Positions 17,285 to 23,693 of a stretch of DNA of 64,000 bases are shown piece after piece. The stretch's first letter is position 1; the number at the start of each line of letters is the position of its first letter. Both the position numbers and the translations under genes were made by a program. Location: the NCBI GenBank assembly GCA_934102215.1, contig CAKOSH010000009.1:1-64000 (forward strand), read 5' to 3'. The notes beneath the pieces were generated by a model. The model worked only from the letters and a program-made list of their open reading frames with translations, did no database searches and was not told where the DNA came from. This DNA is from an uncultured Bacilli bacterium (lineage in GTDB: Bacteria; Bacillota_I; Bacilli_A; RF39; UBA660).

Positions 17285-17370
17285 GTTAGTGAAGCACCTG
17301 GCCCCCATCTGCGGCTAGGCGTCACAATTTTATGTTTTCGCCTAACTACAAAAGTGAGTTAGGCTATTTT
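17285..17370 (+). ncRNA. Candidate antisense/antitoxin RNA of a type I toxin-antitoxin element
   Basis: Unusually GC-rich sequence for this genome (around GGCCCCCATCTGCGGCTAGG) runs into a stem GCCTAACT/AGTTAGGC followed by TATTTTATT. A TTTACA near 17251 with TAAACT 18 bases on could start it. It converges on a 22-residue hydrophobic reading frame on the other strand and overlaps its 3' region. Part of it (GAAG.GCACCTG...GGCGTCAC) is repeated, inverted, in the 5' leader of that frame at about 17480-17512. Confidence 0.4.
17340..17370. terminator. Shared stem-loop terminator of convergent transcripts
   Basis: Perfect stem GCCTAACT/AGTTAGGC at about 17339-17364 followed by TATTTTATT on the plus strand; on the minus strand the T-run is poor. 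Convergent small RNAs sharing a terminator are typical of Fst- and SprA-like type I loci. Confidence 0.55.
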
Positions 17371-17371
17371 A

Positions 17372-17440
17372 TTAACCAAAAATGATCAATAAAATTATTA
17401 TAATAAGCAAAATGGCTATTAATAAGTCTTTTTTACTCAT
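17372..17440 (-). CDS. 22-residue hydrophobic peptide, candidate type I toxin
   Basis: The ATG at 17440 is preceded by a near-perfect GGAGGTGAT, and the peptide MSKKDLLIAILLIIIILLII plus Phe-Gly is a basic head followed by one membrane-spanning stretch, like small holin-like toxins. A minus-strand promoter fits well: -35 TTGCAT (17542-17547), 17-base spacer, -10 TACTCT (17519-17524). The long structured leader and the convergent GC-rich RNA complete a type I toxin-antitoxin layout. No homologous toxin is recognised by sequence, so the call is structural. Confidence 0.5.
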   Translation of the reverse strand: MSKKDLLIAILLIIIILLIIFG

Positions 17441-17518
17441 ACAATATCACCTCCATTAAACCCCCTGAATACAGAAAATCAATTTTGGTGACGCCCAACC
17501 TCAGGCACTTCGGTAGAT

Positions 17519-17547
17519 AGAGTATCATATGCAAAAAAGTAATGCAA
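17519..17547 (-). promoter_or_regulatory. Promoter of the small hydrophobic peptide
   Basis: On the minus strand TTGCAT and TACTCT are separated by exactly 17 bases, placing transcription start near 17512 and giving a leader of about 70 bases that contains the GGCGTCAC repeat. Confidence 0.5.
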
Positions 17548-17727
17548 ATAGGTAAAATTCAATTTTGAGGTGTTTTTTCATAGTGAAAATTAAATTATTA
17601 ACTATGTTTTAATATATAAAATTCAATTTTAGGTAAATTTTAAAAAATTAAAATTATTCAAATTGGTCCAAATAACTCGTCAAAAGTTGTACCAAATAAC
17701 TCGTCATTCTACAGCAAAAGTAAACAA

Positions 17728-17769
17728 GAATAAATGTTCGCTTGCGGGGGGGGTAATTTATGCTATACT
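17728..17769 (+). promoter_or_regulatory. Promoter with G8 tract in the spacer and LexA-like box
   Basis: GCTTGC (17740-17745) and TATACT (17764-17769) are 18 bases apart and the spacer begins with eight G (17746-17753). GAAT-AAAT-GTTC lies at 17728-17739. From GTTCGCTTG to the start codon this is nearly identical to the promoter at 11347-11387, apart from one C/T change and one extra G. Confidence 0.55.
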
Positions 17770-17796
17770 TACTAATGAAAGTAGGGTAGATAAATT

Positions 17797-19029
17797 ATGA
17801 AAGATAAGAAAATTTTAATTGGAACATCACTTGTATTGCTATTACTTTTAACAACCGGACTTTCTTATGCGTACTTTAGTACTGCTGTAAAAGGTAATGA
17901 TAATGCAAAAGATATGGTAGTAGAAGCAGGTACATTGAAACTTACATATACAGATGGACCAGCAATAAATGCACAGTATATAAAACCAGGATGGACTACT
18001 ACAAAGACTGTATCAGTAAAGAACAACGGAACACTTGATACAAATTACAATATTATTTGGCAATCACTAACAAATGGAATCACAAATAATGAACTGGTTT
18101 TAAGTGCAACTTGTCAAAGACTTAATGCATCAGGAACAGTAGAAGGAACATGCGATTCTATATCACAAGTACCAATAAGCGATACAATCATAGCAAAAAA
18201 GATATCAATAGAAAGTGAATTTACTCATAAATATACTTTTACAATACTTTTCAAAGAAACAAATGCAGATCAAAATTATAATCAAGGAAAGGAATTTAAT
18301 GGTGTACTTGGCATTGAAGAATATAAAGCACCAGATTTTGCAACTGATAGTTGGTCAACAATAATAGCAAATGTAAAAGCAGGTAATGGAAACGAGTATA
18401 AAGTTGGAAGTACAAAAGAAGTAAATCTTGGAACATATGGAACACATACTTTAAGAGTAGCAAATACATCAACACCAAGTGAATGTAGTACAACTGGTTT
18501 TTCACAAAGTGCATGCGGATTTGTACTAGAATTTGCTGATATAATAACAACATATGCAATGAATGATACTGAAACGAATGTAGGCGGCTGGCCTGTAACT
18601 TCAATGAGAACATTTATAAATAACGATATATATAATGCAATACCAGAAGAAATAAAGAATGTAATAATAGATACAACGGTAGTATCAGGTCACGGGAAGA
18701 AAAGTGGAGAAACAAATTTTACGTCGACAGATAAATTGTATTTACTAAGTACAGCGGAAGTATGGGCACAAGGAAGTTCAGATACAATAAGTAGTGATTC
18801 TGCAAGAGATGTAACAAGACAATTAGATTATTATAAAAATTTAGGAACAAGTAAAGATAATTATAGTGGTGCAATAAAGAAAAATGGAACTGTTGCTTCA
18901 TGGTGGTGGCTTCGCGCGGCTAGTTCTTATGGTACTAGCAGTTTCTTATTTGTTAGTAGCAACGGGGATCAGAATGGCATTAATGCTAGTTATAGCTATG
19001 GCGTTTCTCCAGCCTTCCGCTTAGGTTAA
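17797..19029 (+). CDS. SipW-type secreted protein with C-terminal DUF6273-like domain (paralogue)
   Basis: The 410-residue protein is closely similar to the product of 11415 over the signal peptide (LIGTSLVLLLLLTTGLSYAY) and TasA/CalY-like domain, and carries the same DUF6273-like domain (GWPVTSMRTFINNDIYNAIP) ending in GVSPAFRLG. From CGC 18913 to TCT 19008 only one of 32 codons ends in A and GC is 41 of 96 bases by hand count, well above the rest. The aligned tail shares the fold-defining residues with the paralogue but little else (WWLRAASSYGTSSFLFVSS against WWLRSADSRNNSDFCRVSS), whereas upstream parts are highly conserved. The gene stands alone behind its own G-tract promoter and ends in a strong terminator. 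Confidence 0.85.
   Translation: MKDKKILIGTSLVLLLLLTTGLSYAYFSTAVKGNDNAKDMVVEAGTLKLTYTDGPAINAQYIKPGWTTTKTVSVKNNGTLDTNYNIIWQSLTNGITNNELVLSATCQRLNASGTVEGTCDSISQVPISDTIIAKKISIESEFTHKYTFTILFKETNADQNYNQGKEFNGVLGIEEYKAPDFATDSWSTIIANVKAGNGNEYKVGSTKEVNLGTYGTHTLRVANTSTPSECSTTGFSQSACGFVLEFADIITTYAMNDTETNVGGWPVTSMRTFINNDIYNAIPEEIKNVIIDTTVVSGHGKKSGETNFTSTDKLYLLSTAEVWAQGSSDTISSDSARDVTRQLDYYKNLGTSKDNYSGAIKKNGTVASWWWLRAASSYGTSSFLFVSSNGDQNGINASYSYGVSPAFRLG
18913..19008 (+). other. A-depleted hypervariable C-terminal segment (paralogue)
   Basis: Thirty-two codons with one A in third position and a run of NNT/NNC codons (AGT TCT TAT GGT ACT AGC AGT). It is placed exactly like the segment 12546-12644 of the first paralogue and differs from it at most positions. 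Confidence 0.5.
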
Positions 19030-19033
19030 TCAA

Positions 19034-19074
19034 AAAAGATAATCTTTGAACTAATCATTGATTATCTTTTCATT
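19034..19074. terminator. Bidirectional terminator
   Basis: Stem AAAAGATAATC/GATTATCTTTT (19034-19044 with 19060-19070) between the convergent DUF6273 gene and the HD-domain gene. Confidence 0.75.
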
Positions 19075-19080
19075 TGCTCT

Positions 19081-19650
19081 TTAATCTGCGATATCATTGT
19101 TTTCAAACTTGATATTTAAGAACTTTCTACTTGCTAGGTAGTCTGCCATGTGAACAAAACATTGATATTTAGTTTTTGGCCTTTGCAATATTTCATTGCC
19201 ATTATAATCTGTTGTCCATGGCCCCATATGTGTTTCAACACAACTACAAACTAAATTTACTTCATCATCAGTGAGTTCTAATTTATCTTTATTATCTTTT
19301 ACAAACTTGCTTATTTGAAGTGGATGGTCAAAAGCAGTATATTTATCATGATTAATACCATTCTTTAATCCATCGTGTATAGTAAGAGCAAACAATAACA
19401 AATCCTTTTCATCACTTGTAAAATTATTAATTGCTGAATCTTGTAATAATTCATAAGCAATTCTTACCGCTGCTTTAGTATGTCTTACAAGACCTTTATC
19501 ACCTAAAGTAAATTCAGGATGATATTTACCAGTAGATGATGCTGGTATATGGTAGAAATAATCTGGTAATAAATCTAATATTGCTATAAGACTATTTCTT
19601 ATTCTTTCATTTTTTATATAATTTATTTCTTTATTAAATTCTGTGTGCAT
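19081..19650 (-). CDS. HD-domain phosphohydrolase-like protein
   Basis: This 189-residue cytoplasmic protein has the metal-binding pattern of HD proteins: an early His in LVRHTKAAVRIA, the HD pair in LFALTIHDGLKNG, a His in YTAFDHPLQISKF and a His in CVETHMGPW. Such proteins hydrolyse phosphate esters of nucleotides or related molecules; the substrate is not evident. AGAGG precedes the ATG. It is divergent from queG with about 70 bases between start codons. A C-terminal segment (VHMADYLASRKFLNIKF) is common in HD proteins linked to nucleic-acid metabolism. Confidence 0.75.
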   Translation of the reverse strand: MHTEFNKEINYIKNERIRNSLIAILDLLPDYFYHIPASSTGKYHPEFTLGDKGLVRHTKAAVRIAYELLQDSAINNFTSDEKDLLLFALTIHDGLKNGINHDKYTAFDHPLQISKFVKDNKDKLELTDDEVNLVCSCVETHMGPWTTDYNGNEILQRPKTKYQCFVHMADYLASRKFLNIKFENNDIAD

Positions 19651-19720
19651 AATTAAAACCTCTATTAAATTATAATATAAAATTATATTTTTTTCTATAT
19701 AAATGTGTTATGATTTTAGT

Positions 19721-20593
19721 ATGAAAGAAGAAATTATTGATATAAGTAAAAATATTGGTATTGATATAATAGGATTTTGTAATATAAAGAACTTAATAGT
19801 TCCATATGATAAATATAAATTACAAGATGAACTTGGTTACAAAAGTACTTTTCAAGTGGGTAATATTAGTGATAAAGATTTATCAAATGAAAAATATGAT
19901 ATATATAATACTGCTATAGTGATAGGTGTGTCATATAAAAAAGTATCTATGGATGATAAATCTAAAATATATTTAAGTAGTTGTAGTATAGGTGATGATT
20001 ATCATATTGTACTTAAAAATAAACTTGAAGTAATAAAAGAATATCTTGAAAATAAAGGTTATATTGGTAAAATATTTGTTGATAATAATCCTCTTGATGA
20101 AAGACTTTTAGCATATAATGCTGGCCTTGGATTCTTTGGTATAAATAATTTATTAATAAATGAAAAACTAGGTTCATATTTTTATATTGGAGTATTATTA
20201 ACAAATGCTTCTATTTCTAGTAATAAAATAATAGATAGTAAATGTATAAATTGTGGATTATGTAAAAAAGTATGTCCTTTAGGAGCAATAAATGATAATG
20301 GAATACTTGATTCTACTAAATGTATAAGTTATCTAAATCAAAAGAAAAATGTAATAGAAGAAGAAAGTAATTATTTTGATAATTGTATTTATGGATGCGA
20401 TAAATGTATAAGTATATGTCCTTATAATAAAAATATAGAAATACTTAAAGATATAGGAATAAATCCATATGAATTTTTAAATATGAGTAATGATGAATAT
20501 GATAAAAAATATTCTAATAAATCCTGTTACTGGAGAGGGAAAAAAGTTCTTGATAGAAATATAAATATTTATTTAAATCATTTGAAAAAGTAA
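19721..20593 (+). CDS. queG: Epoxyqueuosine reductase QueG-like iron-sulfur protein
   Basis: About 290 residues with the QueG layout: an N-terminal cobalamin-binding domain including VDNNPLDERLLAYNAGLGFF and GINNLLI, then two 4Fe-4S motifs, CINCGLCKKVCP and CDKCISICP. QueG reduces epoxyqueuosine to queuosine in tRNA. The ATG at 19721 matches the family N-terminus (MKEEIIDISKNIGIDIIGF); an in-frame ATG at 19703 would add six residues. No ribosome-binding site precedes either, and TATGAT at 19709-19714 would start transcription near 19721, so a leaderless message is possible. The protein is shorter than the usual 370-390, lacking the C-terminal HEAT-like part. Confidence 0.8.
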   Translation: MKEEIIDISKNIGIDIIGFCNIKNLIVPYDKYKLQDELGYKSTFQVGNISDKDLSNEKYDIYNTAIVIGVSYKKVSMDDKSKIYLSSCSIGDDYHIVLKNKLEVIKEYLENKGYIGKIFVDNNPLDERLLAYNAGLGFFGINNLLINEKLGSYFYIGVLLTNASISSNKIIDSKCINCGLCKKVCPLGAINDNGILDSTKCISYLNQKKNVIEEESNYFDNCIYGCDKCISICPYNKNIEILKDIGINPYEFLNMSNDEYDKKYSNKSCYWRGKKVLDRNINIYLNHLKK

Positions 20594-20634
20594 TAATATT
20601 GTGTTAAAATTGAATTAATGATAAGGAGAGAAAA

Positions 20635-21150
20635 ATGAAGAAAAGTAATAAAAATGTATCTAGTCGTAATTATTTTATTGTTATGGTAGTATCAGTACTT
20701 ATAATAGTTGTTGTATTGTATGCTAGAACTTTCTATTTAAATTATAAAAATAATAAAGTTAATGTTAGTGTATTTAATGATCAAAAGATTAATCAAATAA
20801 ATAGTGATGATTTCGATTTTGCTTTAAGTGAAATTAGTAGTGAAATTATACTTTATGTAAGTTATACTGGTTCTAGTGAAATAAGAAATATGGAAAGTAA
20901 GTTATATAAAGAAATAGAAAAAAAGAATCTTACTGATAAAATTATTTATTGGGATGTAACTAATAGTAAGAATAGTGAATATATTGAGACATTAAGAAAG
21001 AGATTTCCAGAGATAAAGGATCAAATAAATTCAGCACCATTATTTATATATATTAAGGATGGTAAAGGGGTAGAAGCAATGAGTAGTGAACTTAAAAATG
21101 TTGATTATAAAGTATTTAATAAATTAGTAAGTAAGTATAATATTGAATAG
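20635..21150 (+). CDS. Membrane-anchored thioredoxin-like protein
   Basis: A 171-residue protein with one N-terminal TM helix (about residues 13-32) and an extracellular domain whose pattern, a strand IILYVSYTGSSE, a helix, IIYWDVTN, and a cis-Pro-like turn SAPLFIYIKDGK, fits a thioredoxin fold. The CxxC redox pair is absent (SYTGSSEIRN at that place), so it is unlikely to be an oxidoreductase and may be a binding or bacteriocin-accessory-like protein. AAGGAG lies before the ATG. It is followed by a terminator that overlaps the promoter of the pilin-like gene. Confidence 0.55.
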   Translation: MKKSNKNVSSRNYFIVMVVSVLIIVVVLYARTFYLNYKNNKVNVSVFNDQKINQINSDDFDFALSEISSEIILYVSYTGSSEIRNMESKLYKEIEKKNLTDKIIYWDVTNSKNSEYIETLRKRFPEIKDQINSAPLFIYIKDGKGVEAMSSELKNVDYKVFNKLVSKYNIE

Positions 21151-21171
21151 GAGTCGTTGACTTCTTTTCTT
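21149..21171 (+). terminator. Intrinsic terminator overlapping the next promoter
   Basis: Stem AGGAGTC/GACTTCT with a three-base loop, starting at the stop codon of the upstream gene and followed by TTTCTTTTG. The GACTTC arm contains most of the -35 box of the following promoter. Confidence 0.65.
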
Positions 21172-21185
21172 TTGTTTTATATAAT
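21157..21185 (+). promoter_or_regulatory. Sigma-A promoter of the first pilin-like gene
   Basis: TTGACT (21157-21162), 17-base spacer, TATAAT (21180-21185). The match is close to consensus; GGAAG before the ATG at 21212 gives a short leader. Confidence 0.75.
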
Positions 21186-21211
21186 TTTTATAGAATATAG
21201 GAAGTGTTAAG

Positions 21212-22339
21212 ATGAATAAAAAAGGATTTACATTAGTCGAGTTACTTGCTGTAATAGCTATACTTGCTATACTTGTTTTAGTTGCTGTACCAAATGTACT
21301 TAGTATGTTTAATAAGGCTAAAAAAGATGTATTTTTAACTGATGCTAAAAATATTTATAAAGAAGTTTCAAAAAAATATATTAGTGAAAGTATGAGAGGT
21401 AATAATATAAATACTATATCAAATGATAATAATAAACTTGATATGGATACAAGTGATTTAAAATACAATGTTAAATTAGATAGTAAAGGAAATATTAAGT
21501 CATTTGAAGTTAGTAATGATACTTATTGTATAAGTGGTAATTTTAATAATTTGGGGGAACTTACTATTGATAAAATTAAAGATGGAAAATGTGAAAGTGT
21601 TCCAGAAATTGTACATTCTTTTGAAGGTGATGATTGGAGTACAATTGTTACTAATATAAAGAATGATAATATTAGTAATTATAATGTAGGGGATACAAAA
21701 GAAATAGATTTAGGTGATTATGGTGTACATACTATTCGTATAGCGAATACATCAACACCAAATGAATGTAGTAACTCTGGTTTTTCACAAACAGCATGTG
21801 GTTTTGTTCTTGAATTTGTGGACATAATAACAACACATAATATGAACCCAAAGGGAGATTATAATGGAAAAACATATAATTATGGATGGAATGAAGGTGG
21901 CTGGCCAGGTAGTAGTATGCGTACATTTGTAAATAATGATATATATAATGCATTACCAAGTGAAATAAAAAGTGCAATAATAAATACAACAGTAGTATCA
22001 GGACATGGAAGTGAAGATACAAAAAACTTTACATCTATAGATAAACTATATTTACTTAGTACAGCAGAAGTATTTGAACAAGGAACTTCAAATACTATAA
22101 GTTATGATACAGCAAGGGATGTAACAAGACAGCTTGATTATTATAAAAATTTGGGGGTTACAACTAATAATAAAAGTGATGCAATAAAGAAAAATGGAAC
22201 TGTTGCTTCATGGTGGTGGCTTCGTACTCCTATCTCTACAAATAATGTTGCTTTCTTTGGTGTAAATAGTAGTGGTTATTGGGGAGGCATTAATGCAGTT
22301 AATACAAATGGATTATCACCTGCATTTCGTATTGGCTGA
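21212..22339 (+). CDS. Type IV pilin-like protein with C-terminal DUF6273-like domain
   Basis: The 375-residue protein starts with a prepilin leader and N-methylation motif (MNKKGFTLVELLAVIAILA) and the long hydrophobic helix of ComGC/PilA-type pilins, then a pilin-like globular part (to about residue 130) and the same DUF6273-like domain as the SipW-type proteins (WSTIVTNIKN, GFSQTACGFVLEF, WPGSSMRTFVNNDIYNALP), ending WWWLRTPISTNNVAFFGVN...GLSPAFRIG. The tail here is AT-rich with normal A-ending codons, unlike the two SipW-type genes. It ends in TGA. A tandem paralogue follows at 22419. Assembly machinery for a type IV pilus is not in the window; the Tad genes use a different pilin type. 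Confidence 0.85.
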   Translation: MNKKGFTLVELLAVIAILAILVLVAVPNVLSMFNKAKKDVFLTDAKNIYKEVSKKYISESMRGNNINTISNDNNKLDMDTSDLKYNVKLDSKGNIKSFEVSNDTYCISGNFNNLGELTIDKIKDGKCESVPEIVHSFEGDDWSTIVTNIKNDNISNYNVGDTKEIDLGDYGVHTIRIANTSTPNECSNSGFSQTACGFVLEFVDIITTHNMNPKGDYNGKTYNYGWNEGGWPGSSMRTFVNNDIYNALPSEIKSAIINTTVVSGHGSEDTKNFTSIDKLYLLSTAEVFEQGTSNTISYDTARDVTRQLDYYKNLGVTTNNKSDAIKKNGTVASWWWLRTPISTNNVAFFGVNSSGYWGGINAVNTNGLSPAFRIG

Positions 22340-22351
22340 TTAATTCAAATA

Positions 22352-22376
22352 TAGGTACTAGAAATATTATCTTTTA
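22352..22376 (+). terminator. Degenerate GAAA-loop terminator
   Basis: AGGTACTA-GAAA-TATTATCT followed by TTTTATAAT, an imperfect copy of the hairpin found at 60185, 61412 and 63409. It lies between the two pilin-like genes, and a TATAAT right after it may serve the second. Confidence 0.45.
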
Positions 22377-22418
22377 TAATGTATAATTGTATTAAGATAT
22401 GGAGTGTGAAGTGTTAAG

Positions 22419-23507
22419 ATGAATAAAAGAGGATTTACTTTAGTTGAATTACTTGCTGTAATAGCTATACTTGCAATATTGGTACTTGTAGCTGTACCGA
22501 ATGTTTTAAGTATGTTTAATAAAGCTAAAAAGGATGTGTTTTTGACTGATGCTAAAAATATTTACAAAGAAATTTCTAAGAAGTATATTACTGAAAGTAT
22601 GAGAGGTAATAATATTAATTCTATATCGAATGATAATAATAAGCTTGATATGGATACAAGTGATTTAAAATATAATGTTAAATTAGATAGTAAAGGAAAT
22701 ATTAAATCATTTGAAGTAAGTAATGGTACATATTGTATAAGTGGAAAGTTTAACAATTTAAGTGAACTTACAGATGATAAAGTTAAAGAAGGGGAATGTG
22801 ATAAAGTAACAGTTGCTGAATCATTTGAGTCTGACACTTGGGAGACTATTATAAATGCTGTAAAAGATGGTGATACAGGCAAATATAATGTGGGAGATAC
22901 AAAAGAAATAGATTTAGGAAGTTATGGAAAACATACTGTTCGTATAGCAAACAAATCAACACCAAGCGAATGCAGTACTTCTGGTTTTTCACAAACAGCA
23001 TGTGGTTTTGTTATCGAATTCGCAGATATAATAACAACTTATAAAGCAAATGAAACTGATACAAATGTAGGTGGCTGGCCAGCAACAAGTATGAGAACAT
23101 TTATAAATAATGATATATATAATTTGTTACCAAGTGAATTAAAGAGCGGCATAATAGATACAAAGGTAATATCAGGACATTCAAATTCAAGTGAAGAATC
23201 AAACTTTACGTCAACTGATAAATTATATTTATTAGCACCAAAAGAAATATATGAAAATTGGTCATATACTATTGATACTTCAAATGATTCTAGTAGACAA
23301 CTTGATTATTATAATAGTAAAAGTGTAACAACAAACAAATATTCTTATGTTTCTAAAAAGTATAGAAATTCTAATAATTATTGGTGGTTACGTACAGCTA
23401 ACGCTAATAATTCTACTAGTTTTTTAGGTATATATGGTGCTGGTAGTTGGGGCAGTGACAATTCAAACACTTTTGGTGGAATTTCTCCAGCATTTCGATT
23501 AGGCTAA
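22419..23507 (+). CDS. Type IV pilin-like protein with C-terminal DUF6273-like domain (tandem paralogue)
   Basis: This 362-residue copy is nearly identical to the preceding protein over the first 110 residues (KRGFTLVELLAVIAILAIL onwards), diverges in the DUF6273-like domain, and ends WWLRTANANNSTSFLGIYG...GISPAFRLG. The domain resembles the first SipW-type protein in one indel (a KEIYENWSYT segment) and the second in another (a short NETDTNVGGWPAT loop), which suggests mixing of domain segments between copies. Tail codons are largely NNT/NNC. AGTG rather than a strong AGGAGG precedes the ATG. Predicted to be a surface-exposed pilin or pseudopilin displaying a lectin-like tip. Confidence 0.85.
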   Translation: MNKRGFTLVELLAVIAILAILVLVAVPNVLSMFNKAKKDVFLTDAKNIYKEISKKYITESMRGNNINSISNDNNKLDMDTSDLKYNVKLDSKGNIKSFEVSNGTYCISGKFNNLSELTDDKVKEGECDKVTVAESFESDTWETIINAVKDGDTGKYNVGDTKEIDLGSYGKHTVRIANKSTPSECSTSGFSQTACGFVIEFADIITTYKANETDTNVGGWPATSMRTFINNDIYNLLPSELKSGIIDTKVISGHSNSSEESNFTSTDKLYLLAPKEIYENWSYTIDTSNDSSRQLDYYNSKSVTTNKYSYVSKKYRNSNNYWWLRTANANNSTSFLGIYGAGSWGSDNSNTFGGISPAFRLG

Positions 23508-23523
23508 TTTCTATAAAAATACT

Positions 23524-23572
23524 AGATTTTCATCAAAAATTATCATAAAACGATAAAAAGAGGTGAAAATCT
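23524..23572. repeat. Imperfect inverted repeat
   Basis: AGATTTTCATC (23524-23534) pairs with GGTGAAAATCT (23562-23572), enclosing a smaller TTATC/GATAA stem. Its 3' arm covers a possible ribosome-binding site for a 31-codon GTG frame. It may be an attenuator or just a weak terminator of the pilin-like gene. Confidence 0.4.
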
Positions 23573-23616
23573 TAGATTATTTATCATTACAAATACATAT
23601 TTCTAAAAAAATAATT

Positions 23617-23655
23617 AATGAATATTTACCATCAAATAAATATTCATTTTTATTA
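23617..23655 (+). terminator. Intrinsic terminator before the sortase gene
   Basis: A perfect 12-bp stem AATGAATATTTA/TAAATATTCATT with an 8-base loop and T-rich tail. It insulates the surface-appendage cluster from the pilin-like genes. Confidence 0.7.
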
Positions 23656-23693
23656 TAATTTATGATAAAATTATTTTAATAGGAGAATAGATA

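Larger units (their letters stand above)
16620..17796. other. Decayed and regulatory interval
   Basis: About 1.2 kb holding a terminator, a Fic pseudogene, a candidate type I toxin-antitoxin element, two copies of a short repeat (17667-17682 and 17691-17706), a LexA-like box and the G8-tract promoter of the next gene. A second weak stem AAAAAGG/CCTTTTT lies near 16700-16740. The rest shows nothing I can assign. Confidence 0.7.

Noticed and set aside
11415..23507. Search for a DGR reverse transcriptase, Avd and template repeat near the variable genes
   Set aside because: None of the proteins in the window has RT motifs and no A-rich copy of the variable tails was found between genes. If a DGR exists its core lies elsewhere.
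23563..23658. A 31-codon GTG frame with AAGAGG upstream
   Set aside because: It is covered by an inverted repeat at its start and by a perfect terminator hairpin at its end, and the peptide has no recognisable feature.
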